Source: Bacteroidia bacterium (GTDB lineage: Bacteria > Bacteroidota > Bacteroidia > Bacteroidales > CAJPTX01). Taken from it: 64,000 nucleotides of DNA. Location: positions 81,685 through 145,684 of the forward strand of contig PDTX01000003.1 of NCBI GenBank assembly GCA_002749065.1. Reading direction: 5' to 3'. The notes under the pieces are model-generated. The model did not search any database, had not been told where the DNA came from, and worked only from the letters and a program-made list of their open reading frames with translations. Made by a program: the position numbers and the translations under genes. Below are positions 16,337-24,563 of this stretch, piece after piece (positions within the stretch are counted from its first letter, which is position 1; each line of letters starts with the position of its first letter).

Positions 16337-16954
16337 ATGCAAGACATAATCAGCCTATTCGTACGGTCCATCTTCGTGGACAACATGATATTCGCCTACT
16401 TCCTGGGCATGTGCTCCTACCTGGCCGTCTCGAAGACCGTCAAGACCTCCGCCGGGCTGGGGCTCGCCGTCATCTTCGTGCTGGGCATCACCATGCCGGT
16501 CAACTACCTGCTCAACTCCTACGTGCTGCAGAAGGGCGCCCTCTCGTGGCTGGGGGCGCAGTACGCTGAGATCGACCTGAGCTTCCTCTCCTTCATCATG
16601 TTCATCGCCGTCATCGCCTCCATCGTGCAGCTCGTCGAGATGGCCGTAGAGAAGTTCTCCCCCGCCCTGTACAGCTCGCTGGGCATCTTCCTGCCCCTGA
16701 TCGCGGTCAACTGCTCCATCCTGGGCGGCTCCCTCTTCATGCAGGAGCGGCACTACAGCTCCATGGCCGAGGTCCTCTCCTTCAGCCTCGGCTCAGGCAT
16801 AGGCTGGTTCCTGGCCATCGTGGCCCTGGCGGCCATCCGCGAGAAGCTCAAGTACTCCAACATACCCGCCCCGCTGCGGGGCATCGGCATCACCTTCATC
16901 CTCACGGGCTTGATGGGCATCGCCTTCATGACCTTCATGGGCGTGAAGATCTAG
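16337..16954 (+). CDS. nqrE: Na+-translocating NADH:quinone reductase subunit E
   Basis: 205 residues with six membrane helices, partner of NqrD. Visible family motifs are SIFVDNMIFAYFLGMCSYLAVS at the N-terminus and VNCSILGGSLFMQER in the middle. The cysteines in GMCSY and VNCSI are the expected iron-centre ligands at the NqrD/NqrE interface. It lies 37 nt after nqrD and 69 nt before nqrF, with no separate promoter visible. Confidence 0.95.
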   Translation: MQDIISLFVRSIFVDNMIFAYFLGMCSYLAVSKTVKTSAGLGLAVIFVLGITMPVNYLLNSYVLQKGALSWLGAQYAEIDLSFLSFIMFIAVIASIVQLVEMAVEKFSPALYSSLGIFLPLIAVNCSILGGSLFMQERHYSSMAEVLSFSLGSGIGWFLAIVALAAIREKLKYSNIPAPLRGIGITFILTGLMGIAFMTFMGVKI

Positions 16955-17023
16955 CCCGAACGCCAATTCCGAAACCAACGTCCCCTGATGGGCATCCAGT
17001 AGAACAACCGAAATAGACAACTC

Positions 17024-18280
17024 ATGGCAGCAAATACGATGATTATCGCCCTTAGCGTGGTCGTTTTCCTGATGGTCATTCTCCTGCTGGTGATCATGCT
17101 CCTGGTCGCCCAGAAGAAGCTCGTGCCCCAGGGGAAGGTCGAAGTGTCCATCAACGATGGGGATAAGCTCCTCGATGTCAACATGGGGGGCACCCTGCTC
17201 TCCACCCTGACCTCCGAGGGCATCCTCCTCCCCTCGGCCTGCGGCGGGGGGGGCACCTGCGGCACATGCCGCTGCCAGGTGCATGCGGGCGGCGGCACCA
17301 TACTCCCCACCGAGACGGGCTTCTTCACCCGGAAGGAGCAGGAGAACGACTGGCGCCTCGCCTGTCAGGTCAAGGTGCGCGACAACATAAAGATCGAGGT
17401 GCCTGAGGACATCCTCGGCGTGAAGAAGTGGGAGTGCGAGGTCGTCTCCAACCGCAACGTCGCGACCTTCATCAAGGAGTTCGTCGTGCGGCTACCCGAG
17501 GGCGAGGAGCTCAACTTCCGCTCCGGGGGCTACATCCAGATCGACGTGCCCGAGATCGACGTGGACTTCTCCACCGACATAGACGTGGACGAGCAATTCC
17601 GCGACGAGTGGGACAAGTTCAACCTCTGGAGCCTGAAAATGCACAACCCCGAGGCATCCTACCGGGCCTACTCCATGGCCAACCACCCGGCCGAGAGCAA
17701 CATCATCATGCTCAACGTGCGTATCGCCACCCCGCCCTTCGACCGTGTCAATGGCGGCTTCCAGAAGCTCAACCCGGGCATCTGCTCCTCCTACATCTTC
17801 TCGCGCAAACCCGGCGATAAGGTCACCATCGCCGGGCCCTACGGCGAGTTCTTCCTGGTGGACAACTCCCAGCGTGAAATGATGTTCATCGGGGGGGGCG
17901 CCGGCATGGCCCCCATGCGCTCGCACCTCTTCCACCTCTTCCACACCCTGAAGACCGACCGGAAGGTCAGCTTCTGGTACGGGGCGCGCTCCCGACGCGA
18001 GATATTCTACGAGGAGGACTACCGGGCCATCGCGCGCGAGTTCCCCAACTTCAACTTCACCATCGCCCTCTCCGACCCCCACCCGGACGACAAGTGGGAC
18101 GGGGCCACAGGCTTCATCCACCAGGTCATCCTCGAGAACTACCTCGACCAGCACGAGGCCCCAGAGGACATAGAGTACTACCTCTGCGGCCCCCCACCCA
18201 TGACCGCCGCCATCAACCGCATGCTCTACGACCTGGGCGTTGAGAACGATATGATACACTACGATAACTTCGGAGGATAG
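17024..18280 (+). CDS. nqrF: Na+-translocating NADH:quinone reductase subunit F
   Basis: 418 residues. This is the electron entry subunit. One N-terminal membrane helix (residues 6-29) is followed by a 2Fe-2S ferredoxin domain with ligands C73, C79 and C82 (CGGGGTCGTC) and C114. The FAD-binding domain carries RAYSMAN (about residue 215) and the NADH-binding domain carries GGGAGMAPMRSH and the C-terminal YYLCGPPPM. All cofactor motifs are present, so the pump looks functional. The stop codon is followed after 5 nt by the ATG of a lipoprotein gene, which makes co-transcription likely. Confidence 0.96.
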   Translation: MAANTMIIALSVVVFLMVILLLVIMLLVAQKKLVPQGKVEVSINDGDKLLDVNMGGTLLSTLTSEGILLPSACGGGGTCGTCRCQVHAGGGTILPTETGFFTRKEQENDWRLACQVKVRDNIKIEVPEDILGVKKWECEVVSNRNVATFIKEFVVRLPEGEELNFRSGGYIQIDVPEIDVDFSTDIDVDEQFRDEWDKFNLWSLKMHNPEASYRAYSMANHPAESNIIMLNVRIATPPFDRVNGGFQKLNPGICSSYIFSRKPGDKVTIAGPYGEFFLVDNSQREMMFIGGGAGMAPMRSHLFHLFHTLKTDRKVSFWYGARSRREIFYEEDYRAIAREFPNFNFTIALSDPHPDDKWDGATGFIHQVILENYLDQHEAPEDIEYYLCGPPPMTAAINRMLYDLGVENDMIHYDNFGG

Positions 18281-18285
18281 CACCC

Positions 18286-19398
18286 ATGAACCGCAACAGC
18301 CCATCGATTCGGAGCCTCGCCCTCGCCACCCTTCTGGCCATGCTCGCCCTTGCCCAGAGCGCCTGCTCCGACGACCCCCTAAAGCTCGGCGATGTGGAGA
18401 ACTACACCGTCAAGCGGGACACCGTCTGGAAGGCCGGTAGCCCCATCATCGTGCGGGGTACGATGCGTGTTGAGAAGGGGGCTACATTGCGGATTGAGGC
18501 CGGCACTAGGGTCCAGTTTGCCACGGATGCGCAGCTCGTGGTGGGCAAGGAGACCACGGCCAACCTGAGGGTGGAGGGCACGGCGGAAAACCCCGTAATC
18601 TTCGAGTCGCGCTCGAAGGAGGGGTGGAGCGGTATCCGCCTCATGAAGACCGGGAACAATACGCTCATAAAGCACCTCCAGATTAAGGGCGGGGGCGACA
18701 ATTCAAGCCCCGCTCTCGGCATCGCGAAGCTCTCCTTCGCGGTGGAGGGCCTGGAGATATCGGCCTCCCGGGGCCTGGGCCTGTCCATCGCCAGGGTCGA
18801 ACCTGGAGCCTCTCTCAGCAATTTGAGCCTCGAGAGCGAGAACCATCCGCTCGCCATTAGCCCCGGGGTTCTGGGCCTCCTCCCGGCCAATCTGGACATA
18901 AAGACCGGGAAGGGGAGGGGCATACAAATCAGCGGCGGGATGGCGAAGGCAGAACGCCTGGATTTTAAGTATAAGGATTACTACATCTCGGGCCCGGTAT
19001 CCCTCAACGCGAGCCACCTGAATATGGGGCCCAACGTCACCTTCCATTGCGAGCCGAAATCCTCCATCATTGTCGGGGAGGAATTCCCAACCATATTTAC
19101 TTGTAGGAAATGCGTATTCACCTCCACCGCGAAGGAGAAGAAGCAGGGGCAGTGGGCGGGCCTACAGCTCAAGGAGAATACCCAGCCCAGCAGCGTGATT
19201 GAAAACTGCACCGTCGAGGCGGGTGGTGGATACGGGGCAAATGCCGGTCTGGCAATCATCAAGGTCAACGGCATCCTCGTGAAGAATTCGCTCTTCCAGT
19301 TCAACAGGGGGGCCGGAATCGGTTGTCAGGGATGCAATATCCACAGTGAGGGTAATAGGTTCTTCGAGAACACGAATAACCGGGTGGCTCAGCTGTAG
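18286..19398 (+). CDS. parallel beta-helix lipoprotein at the end of the nqr operon
   Basis: 370 residues. The signal peptide ends in a lipobox (LAQSAC, Cys 27), predicting a lipid-anchored envelope protein. The mature part begins with an ESPR-like wedge (GSPIIVRGTMRVEKGATLRIEAGT), as in Bacteroidetes lipoproteins with right-handed parallel beta-helix domains. It then has repeating short strands with Asn/Gly turns (GNNTLIKHLQIKGGG, SVIENCTVEAGGGYG, GILVKNSLFQFNRGAGIG). No polysaccharide lyase or hydrolase catalytic residues are recognisable. It starts 5 nt after nqrF, so it is probably co-expressed with the sodium pump, although nqr operons do not normally carry such a gene. Codon use is less GC-biased than in nqr. 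Function unknown; a surface or adhesin-like role is only a guess. Confidence 0.8.
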   Translation: MNRNSPSIRSLALATLLAMLALAQSACSDDPLKLGDVENYTVKRDTVWKAGSPIIVRGTMRVEKGATLRIEAGTRVQFATDAQLVVGKETTANLRVEGTAENPVIFESRSKEGWSGIRLMKTGNNTLIKHLQIKGGGDNSSPALGIAKLSFAVEGLEISASRGLGLSIARVEPGASLSNLSLESENHPLAISPGVLGLLPANLDIKTGKGRGIQISGGMAKAERLDFKYKDYYISGPVSLNASHLNMGPNVTFHCEPKSSIIVGEEFPTIFTCRKCVFTSTAKEKKQGQWAGLQLKENTQPSSVIENCTVEAGGGYGANAGLAIIKVNGILVKNSLFQFNRGAGIGCQGCNIHSEGNRFFENTNNRVAQL

Positions 19399-19429
19399 GC
19401 TGGGCGATTTGACCCGAGCGCCAGCCTAC
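19395..19429. terminator. hairpin between convergent genes
   Basis: GTAGGCTGG-GCG pairs with CGC-CAGCCTAC (about 11 bp with one bulged G, 12-nt loop), beginning inside the stop codon of the beta-helix lipoprotein gene. No T-tract follows, so it is only a candidate for stopping transcription between this gene and the convergent DUF2023 gene. Confidence 0.4.
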
Positions 19430-19464
19430 GCGGCGGGCATCCTGCCCCCTTCTGCTGGCCTGGG

Positions 19465-19935
19465 CTACTCCCCCTCTTCCCCCCGCATGCAGCGCGCGTG
19501 CCGACAAGGGGCCTCATCTCGCAGCCCCCGGCATCCCTGCTCCTCCTCGAGGTCCTCCTCCACCTCGCGCTGCTTCTCCTCGTCGGCCTGCGTACGTCGG
19601 CGGAGGTAGCGCTCGCACTGCCCCATGCGGTCGTAGCCCAGCATGATGCCGAGCATGAAGTCCTCCTCGTCCGTTATCAGGTTGAGCGCCGGGCTCGAGA
19701 AGCCCCGTACAATCTCCACGCAGTTGGGGTTGCCAAAGAAGACGTTGATGCGGCTGTGGCGCACGCTCTGTATGCAGAACTCGATGCCCCGCTGCGAGAG
19801 GAACTGCTCGACATCCTGCCGCTCGCTGGCGCACATGGTGTGTAGCACCAGGCTGCGCAGCCCCTTGTTGTACTCGTAGATGTGGTGGCATAGCACCCTG
19901 AAGTCCACGCTCATCGCGCCGTTTTCCGTAGTCAT
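19465..19935 (-). CDS. DUF2023 family protein (flavodoxin partner)
   Basis: 156 residues from the ATG at 19935; a start at 19914 (MSVDFRVL) is also possible and 19953 is less likely. The core VLCHHIYEYNKGLRSLVLHT, and a second block with NVFFGNPNCVEIVRGF, identify the DUF2023 family. These proteins are found in Bacteroidetes next to flavodoxin genes, as here; their function is not established. The C-terminal 40 residues are an unusual Glu-rich then Cys/Arg-rich tail (five Cys: EEQGCRGLRD, APCRHARCMRG) that may be lineage-specific. It lies downstream of the flavodoxin gene on the same strand, 155 nt away, with a small hairpin in between. Confidence 0.75.
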   Translation of the reverse strand: MTTENGAMSVDFRVLCHHIYEYNKGLRSLVLHTMCASERQDVEQFLSQRGIEFCIQSVRHSRINVFFGNPNCVEIVRGFSSPALNLITDEEDFMLGIMLGYDRMGQCERYLRRRTQADEEKQREVEEDLEEEQGCRGLRDEAPCRHARCMRGEEGE

Positions 19936-19958
19936 GATTGCTGTGTATAGCAACGAAA

Positions 19959-19982
19959 GGCCTGCCCTATCAGGAGCAGGCC
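19959..19982. other. hairpin in the flavodoxin-DUF2023 spacer
   Basis: GGCCTGC and GCAGGCC form a perfect 7-bp stem with a 10-nt loop, just upstream of the DUF2023 start on the minus strand. Read in that direction it is followed by TTTCG, too weak a T-run for a firm terminator call. It may attenuate transcription between the two genes or stabilise an mRNA end. Confidence 0.4.
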
Positions 19983-20090
19983 CATCCGTTAACCTAAAGA
20001 GAAAAAATCATCCGCCAATTTCACGGTTGGGCCTGGCGGCTCGCCCTATGCCTTGGCACTCCCCGCCCCTTGGGGGAGGGAAGCCTAAGC

Positions 20091-20591
20091 CTATTTGAAT
20101 TCGCCCTTGATTTTGCCCACCCAGGCGGATATGCGGCTGTCCGTCATGTCGCCCTGGTTGTCCTCGTCGAGGATAAGGCCCACGAAGTCGCCACCGTCCG
20201 CGGCCTTGGACTCCACGAAGTCGTAGCCGTCGGTGGAGGTGAAGCCAATCACGTCGCAGCCCTTGCCCTGCAGCGCCTGGTACACCGTGCCGACACCGTC
20301 GCAGAAGGTGTCGCCGTAGGTGGCCTGGTCGCCCAGCCCGTAGAGGGCCACCTTCTTGCCCTTGAGGTCAACGCCCCCGAAGGCGCCCACGAAGCCCTCC
20401 ATGTCGTCCTGCAGGTCGCCCACGCCCCAGGTCGAGGTGCCGATGATGATGTTCTCAAACTCGGCCATCTTGCCGGCATCCGTGTCGCTCACGTTGTAGA
20501 GCTCCGCGTTGCCCAGGGCCTCCTTGATCTTCTCTGCTGCGCCCTCGGCGTTCCCGGTCGATGAGCCGAAGAAAATTCCTACCTTCTCCAT
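20091..20591 (-). CDS. fldA: flavodoxin
   Basis: 166 residues, typical long-chain flavodoxin length. It is a soluble FMN electron carrier. The phosphate-binding loop GSSTGNAEGAAEKI (residues 9-22), the WGVGDLQDD loop that stacks on the isoalloxazine ring, and the YGLGDQATYGDTFCDG segment all match FldA. Calling it fldA rests on these motifs and length. It has its own strong promoter (20643-20673) and is followed by the DUF2023 gene. Likely partners such as ferredoxin/flavodoxin-dependent oxidoreductases are not in the window. Confidence 0.94.
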   Translation of the reverse strand: MEKVGIFFGSSTGNAEGAAEKIKEALGNAELYNVSDTDAGKMAEFENIIIGTSTWGVGDLQDDMEGFVGAFGGVDLKGKKVALYGLGDQATYGDTFCDGVGTVYQALQGKGCDVIGFTSTDGYDFVESKAADGGDFVGLILDEDNQGDMTDSRISAWVGKIKGEFK

Positions 20592-20642
20592 CTTGTCTTA
20601 GTCTTTTAAGTTGTGAGTGTATTCCCTCATTGGTTTGCAACG

Positions 20643-20673
20643 CAAAGGTAGTGCCATTCCAAATAGTGGCAAA
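20643..20673 (-). promoter_or_regulatory. flavodoxin promoter TTTG-N19-TACCTTTG
   Basis: On the minus strand TTTG (20670-20673) is followed after 19 nt by TACCTTTG (20643-20650), an exact match to the Bacteroidetes housekeeping promoter. It ends 51 nt before the ATG at 20591. Confidence 0.8.
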
Positions 20674-20744
20674 TCCCCAAAAATGGGTATTTAATCTTAG
20701 TCCAGTGTTTGGGAACGGGCCCCGGCGAGTTCCCCATAATTTGT

Positions 20745-20752
20745 TACCTTCG
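20745..20752 (+). promoter_or_regulatory. -7 box TACCTTCG for the engB-prs-surE-lpxB run
   Basis: TACCTTCG lies 35 nt upstream of engB. No good -33 box is seen. A short inverted repeat GGGAAC/GTTCCC (20711-20716 and 20729-20734) lies just upstream, between this box and the divergent flavodoxin promoter, and could be an operator or chance. Confidence 0.5.
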
Positions 20753-20787
20753 CGACGCTTTAGTCGTAACGGCAATACCGGATAGAG

Positions 20788-21390
20788 ATGGGCATACACC
20801 GCGCGGAGTTTCTTTGTAGCAGCCAGAAGTGGGAGCAGTGCCCTGCCCCGGACCGTGGCGAGGTGGCCTTCATCGGTCGGTCCAACGTGGGGAAGTCCTC
20901 GCTGATCAACATGCTGACCCGGCATGGCTCGCTGGCCAAGGTGTCGGGCACGCCCGGTAAGACCCAGCTAATCAACCATTTCCTGATTGACAATTCGTGG
21001 TACCTGGTGGACCTGCCCGGCTACGGCTTCGCGAAGATCTCGAAGAAGGGCCGGGCCACGCTCGAGCAGATGATCAAGGGCTACGTGGCGCACCGGCCGA
21101 ACCTGTACTGCCTCTTCATCCTGCTGGATGTCCGCCTCGAGCCGCAGCGCATAGATATAGAGTTCATGCAGTGGGCGGCCGGGCAGGGGGTGGCCATCGC
21201 CCTAGTCATGACCAAGGCCGACAAGCTCTCCAAGACGGCCCTGCCCGAGCACGTGGCGGCCTACCGCGAGGGCCTGCTGGAGTACTGGGAGGAGTGCCCG
21301 CCCCTCTTCGTGAGCTCGGCCCAGAAGGGCGTGGGGCGCGAGGAGATAATCGATTTCATCCAGTCCTTCATACACCAGGGGACCGAGTAG
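20788..21390 (+). CDS. engB: ribosome biogenesis GTP-binding protein EngB/YsxC
   Basis: 200 residues. It is an essential TRAFAC-class GTPase needed for large-subunit assembly. G1 is GRSNVGKSS (about residues 31-39), G2 lies around GTPGKTQLIN, G3 is DLPGYGFAK, G4 is TKADKLSK and G5 is SSAQKGVG. It is the first gene of a compact run (engB, prs, surE, small membrane gene, lpxB, spoIID-like). The ATG at 20788 gives the normal short N-terminal extension before the G domain. Confidence 0.95.
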   Translation: MGIHRAEFLCSSQKWEQCPAPDRGEVAFIGRSNVGKSSLINMLTRHGSLAKVSGTPGKTQLINHFLIDNSWYLVDLPGYGFAKISKKGRATLEQMIKGYVAHRPNLYCLFILLDVRLEPQRIDIEFMQWAAGQGVAIALVMTKADKLSKTALPEHVAAYREGLLEYWEECPPLFVSSAQKGVGREEIIDFIQSFIHQGTE

Positions 21391-21428
21391 CATAGTACGC
21401 ACAAACATAGGAGGATATAGCCAGAGCA

Positions 21429-22370
21429 ATGAGTGAATCGCAAATAGTATTCTTCGCCGGGAGGAACAGCCGTGATTTGGCCGAGCGTATCGCCAGCGAG
21501 TACGGTGTCAAGCTGGGGGCCCAGAGCTTCCTGGGCTTCAGCGATGGGGAGTTCCAGCCATCCTTCGAGTGCTCGGTCCGTGGCAAGACGGTCTTCCTGA
21601 TTCAGAGTACGAATCCGCCCTCAGACAACCTCTTCGAGCTGCTGCTGATGGCCGACGCGGCGCGCCGGGCCTCGGCCTACAAAATCGTCGCGGTCATCCC
21701 CTACTTTGGCTGGGCGCGGCAGGACCGCAAGGACAAGTCGCGCGTGCCTATCGGCGCGCGCGTGGTGGCCAACCTGATTGAGGCCAGCAGCATCGACCGG
21801 GTGATGACCATGGACCTGCACGCGGACCAGATTCAGGGCTTCTTCAACATCCCGGTGGACCACCTCTTCTCCTCCTGGATGTTCGTCCCCTACATCGAGA
21901 GCCTGAACATGGAGAACCTGGCCTTCGCCTCCCCCGACATCGGCGGGGCCAAGCGGGCCAGCGTCTACGCCAAGAACCTGCACTGCCCGCTCATAATCTG
22001 CCACAAGACCCGGGCGGTGGCCAACCGGGTGGAGAACATGACGGCCATCGGGGACGTGGAGGGCAAGGATGTAATCCTGGTGGATGACATGGTCGACACG
22101 GCCGGCACCATCACCAAGGCGGCCGACATGATGGTGGACCTGGGGGCCCACTCCGTGAGCGCAATCGCCTCGCACGCAGTGCTCTCCGGGCCAGCCTACG
22201 ATAGGATTAACGCCTCGAAGCTCAAGGAGCTGGTGGTGACAGACACCATCCCCCTGCGGGCCGATGCCGACCGGAGCAAGATACGCGTGCTCTCGGTGGC
22301 GAACCTCTTCGCGGACGTGATCGCGAAGGTATTCCACAATGAGTCCATCAGTAAGAACTACGTTTTCTAG
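21429..22370 (+). CDS. prs: ribose-phosphate pyrophosphokinase
   Basis: 313 residues, full family length. It makes PRPP from ribose 5-phosphate and ATP for nucleotide, His and Trp synthesis. Visible motifs are the N-terminal FSDGEFQPSF, the flexible catalytic loop region YFGWARQDRKDKSRVPI, DLHADQIQGFF, and the PRPP-binding loop VILVDDMVDTAGT. An AGGAGG site lies some 15 nt before the ATG. It lies 38 nt after engB and 3 nt before surE. Confidence 0.96.
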   Translation: MSESQIVFFAGRNSRDLAERIASEYGVKLGAQSFLGFSDGEFQPSFECSVRGKTVFLIQSTNPPSDNLFELLLMADAARRASAYKIVAVIPYFGWARQDRKDKSRVPIGARVVANLIEASSIDRVMTMDLHADQIQGFFNIPVDHLFSSWMFVPYIESLNMENLAFASPDIGGAKRASVYAKNLHCPLIICHKTRAVANRVENMTAIGDVEGKDVILVDDMVDTAGTITKAADMMVDLGAHSVSAIASHAVLSGPAYDRINASKLKELVVTDTIPLRADADRSKIRVLSVANLFADVIAKVFHNESISKNYVF

Positions 22371-22373
22371 CCC

Positions 22374-23138
22374 ATGAACAGGGAGAAGCCGCTAATTCTG
22401 GTTAGCAATGACGACGGTATCGATGCCAAGGGGATAGGCCTGCTGGCCACGGCCATGGCCGACCTGGGCGAGGTGTGGGTGGTGGCCCCGGCCCAAGCGC
22501 AGTCCGGCATGTCGCAGGCCCTGACGGCCGTCCGCCCCCTGCGGATGAAGGAGCTCGACCGGGGGAGGCCCTACCGCGAGTTCAGCGTGGACGGTACGCC
22601 GGTGGACTGCGTGAAGCTGGCCCTGTGGGGGATAGTACCCCGGCAGCCAGACCTGGTGGTGGCGGGGATTAACCATGGGTCCAACGGCTCGATCAACGTG
22701 CTCTACTCCGGGACGATGGGCGCAACGCTGGAGGGGTGCATCGCCGGCATCCCGAGCATAGGCTACTCCCAGGTGGGGCGGCGCGTGCAGGAGAAGTTCC
22801 AGCCCTACGTGCAGCGGATAGCGCGGAACGTGCTGGAGAGGGGCCTACCGCAGGGGGTCTGCCTGAACGTGAACCTGCCGCAGCGCCCCTTCGACGGGGA
22901 GGTGCGGGTATGCCGCCAGGCCAACGCCCGCTTCGACAACACCTACGAGCAGCGCGAGGACCCCTTCGGCAAGCCCTACTACTGGCTCTGCGACTCGTTC
23001 CGCAGCCTGGAGTACTACGCGCCCGACACGGACGACATGGGCCTGCGGGAGGGCTGCATCACGATAGTCCCCACGATGATAGACCTGACCCACCGCGCAA
23101 CGATGGAGGAGCTGCAGACATGGGAATGGGGAGCATGA
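22374..23138 (+). CDS. surE: 5'/3'-nucleotidase SurE
   Basis: 254 residues. SurE is a metal-dependent survival phosphatase acting on nucleoside 5' and 3' monophosphates. The metal-binding SNDDGIDAKGI (residues 11-21), the conserved SGMSQALT, the AGINHGSN site (Asn ligand) and YSGTMGATLEG loop are all present. The ATG is 3 nt after prs and the 3' end overlaps the next small membrane gene by 19 nt. Confidence 0.95.
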   Translation: MNREKPLILVSNDDGIDAKGIGLLATAMADLGEVWVVAPAQAQSGMSQALTAVRPLRMKELDRGRPYREFSVDGTPVDCVKLALWGIVPRQPDLVVAGINHGSNGSINVLYSGTMGATLEGCIAGIPSIGYSQVGRRVQEKFQPYVQRIARNVLERGLPQGVCLNVNLPQRPFDGEVRVCRQANARFDNTYEQREDPFGKPYYWLCDSFRSLEYYAPDTDDMGLREGCITIVPTMIDLTHRATMEELQTWEWGA

Positions 23139-23431
23139 TACAGGGCCAGAATGATAGGGTCTCGACCGGCGTGAAGCTGGGGGGCTTGCTACCCCTGCTG
23201 CTCTTCGCCCTGCTGATGGGGGCATTCTACCTACGGCTACCCGACGGGGTGCACTGGTTGCGCCTGGTCTCGGGGGAGAACCTCCCGCGCATCCTGAGCC
23301 TCTCGGTGCTGGGCAACGCCCTGGCCTTCTTCATCTTCATCCATAAGGGGCGGCTGCTCGTGGCGCGCGGCATTCTGGGGATGACGATAGGCTACGCCGC
23401 GGTGGTCTTCATCCTGAACCTAGCCCTCTAG
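23120..23431 (+). CDS. small membrane protein between surE and lpxB
   Basis: 103 residues from the ATG at 23120, which has a GGAGGAG site 8 nt upstream inside surE; ATGs at 23126 and 23135 are alternatives. There are three hydrophobic segments (GGLLPLLLFALLMGAFYL, ILSLSVLGNALAFFIFI and the C-terminal GMTIGYAAVVFILNLAL). A small membrane protein in this position between surE and lpxB is common in Bacteroidetes, suggesting a link to envelope lipid assembly, but its function is not known. It ends 4 nt before lpxB. Confidence 0.75.
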   Translation: MGMGSMIQGQNDRVSTGVKLGGLLPLLLFALLMGAFYLRLPDGVHWLRLVSGENLPRILSLSVLGNALAFFIFIHKGRLLVARGILGMTIGYAAVVFILNLAL

Positions 23432-23435
23432 CGGG

Positions 23436-24563
23436 ATGCGCTACTTCCTGGTGGTCGGTGAGACTTCGGGCGACCAGCACGCCGCGGCCCTGATGCGGGG
23501 CCTGATGGCGGTGGATGCTCAGGCTGAGTTCGCCTACCTCGGCGGCGATGCCATGGCTGCGGTGGCCCCCGGTATGGTGCTGCATTGCCGAGAGCTGGCC
23601 ATCATGGGCTTCTGGGAGGTGCTGGCGGGCCTACGACGGGTGCTGGCCAACCTGCGGAAGTGCCTCCGGGCGATAGAGGACTTCCGCCCCGATGCGGTAA
23701 TCCTGGTCGATTTCCCGGGCTTCAACCTCCGCGTGGCCAAGGCCTGCCGGGCTCGTGGTCTGCGGGTGTTCTACTACATCGCCCCGAAGGTCTGGGCCTG
23801 GAAGGAGCGGCGCGTGGAGCAGCTTCGGGCCTACGTGGATAGGCTGTTCATCATTTTCCCCTTCGAGGTGGAGTACTTCCGCAGGAAGGATATCGCCGCC
23901 ATCTACGAGGGCAACCCCCTTCTGGATGAGCTGGATACGTCCCCCCCGGCGCAGGACGAACGGGAGGAATTTTGCGCGCGGCATTCCCTCGACGGCCGGC
24001 CGAAGGTTGCCCTGCTGCCGGGTAGCCGGGTGCAGGAAATCCGCGCCACCCTCCGGCGGATGGGCAACCTGAGCGTGGACTACCCGGCCTACCAGTTCGT
24101 GGTGGCCGCCGCGCCTTCCATCTCCGAGGAGGAATACGCCCACATCCTGGGTGAGTTCCCCGACCTGGCGATAGTCTACGGCGATACGCCCGGTCTGATG
24201 CGCCACTCCGTGGCCGGGGTTGTGACCTCTGGGACGGCAACCCTAGAGGCGGCCCTTCTGGGCTTGCCCGAGGTGGTGGTCTACCGGGCCAACCCCATAT
24301 CCATGGCCATAGCCCGTCGGCTGGTGAAGCTGCAGTGGGTGAGCCTGGTGAACCTGGTGCTGAACCGGGAGTGCGTGCGCGAGCTCCTGCAGGAGGATTT
24401 TAACGCATCGGCGCTCCGCTCCGAGCTGGGGCGTATACTGCCCGGTGGCGACCGCCGCGATGGGATGCTGGGGCAGTTCCGCGAGCTGGCCGAGATGCTG
24501 GGGGGGCCGGGCGCATCGATGCGTGTAGCCGAGAGGATGTATGGTCTGCTTACTGAGGTGTAG
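23436..24563 (+). CDS. lpxB: lipid-A-disaccharide synthase
   Basis: 375 residues. This glycosyltransferase (family 19) joins UDP-2,3-diacylglucosamine and lipid X to form the lipid A disaccharide at the inner membrane. Hallmarks are the N-terminal GETSGDQHAAALMRGL, the central DFPGFNLRVAKACR, YYIAPKVWAWKERR, the LPGSRVQEI nucleotide-sugar loop and the C-terminal SGTATLEAALLGLPEVVVYRA. It shows that the organism makes lipid A. It overlaps the next gene by 23 nt. Confidence 0.95.
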   Translation: MRYFLVVGETSGDQHAAALMRGLMAVDAQAEFAYLGGDAMAAVAPGMVLHCRELAIMGFWEVLAGLRRVLANLRKCLRAIEDFRPDAVILVDFPGFNLRVAKACRARGLRVFYYIAPKVWAWKERRVEQLRAYVDRLFIIFPFEVEYFRRKDIAAIYEGNPLLDELDTSPPAQDEREEFCARHSLDGRPKVALLPGSRVQEIRATLRRMGNLSVDYPAYQFVVAAAPSISEEEYAHILGEFPDLAIVYGDTPGLMRHSVAGVVTSGTATLEAALLGLPEVVVYRANPISMAIARRLVKLQWVSLVNLVLNRECVRELLQEDFNASALRSELGRILPGGDRRDGMLGQFRELAEMLGGPGASMRVAERMYGLLTEV

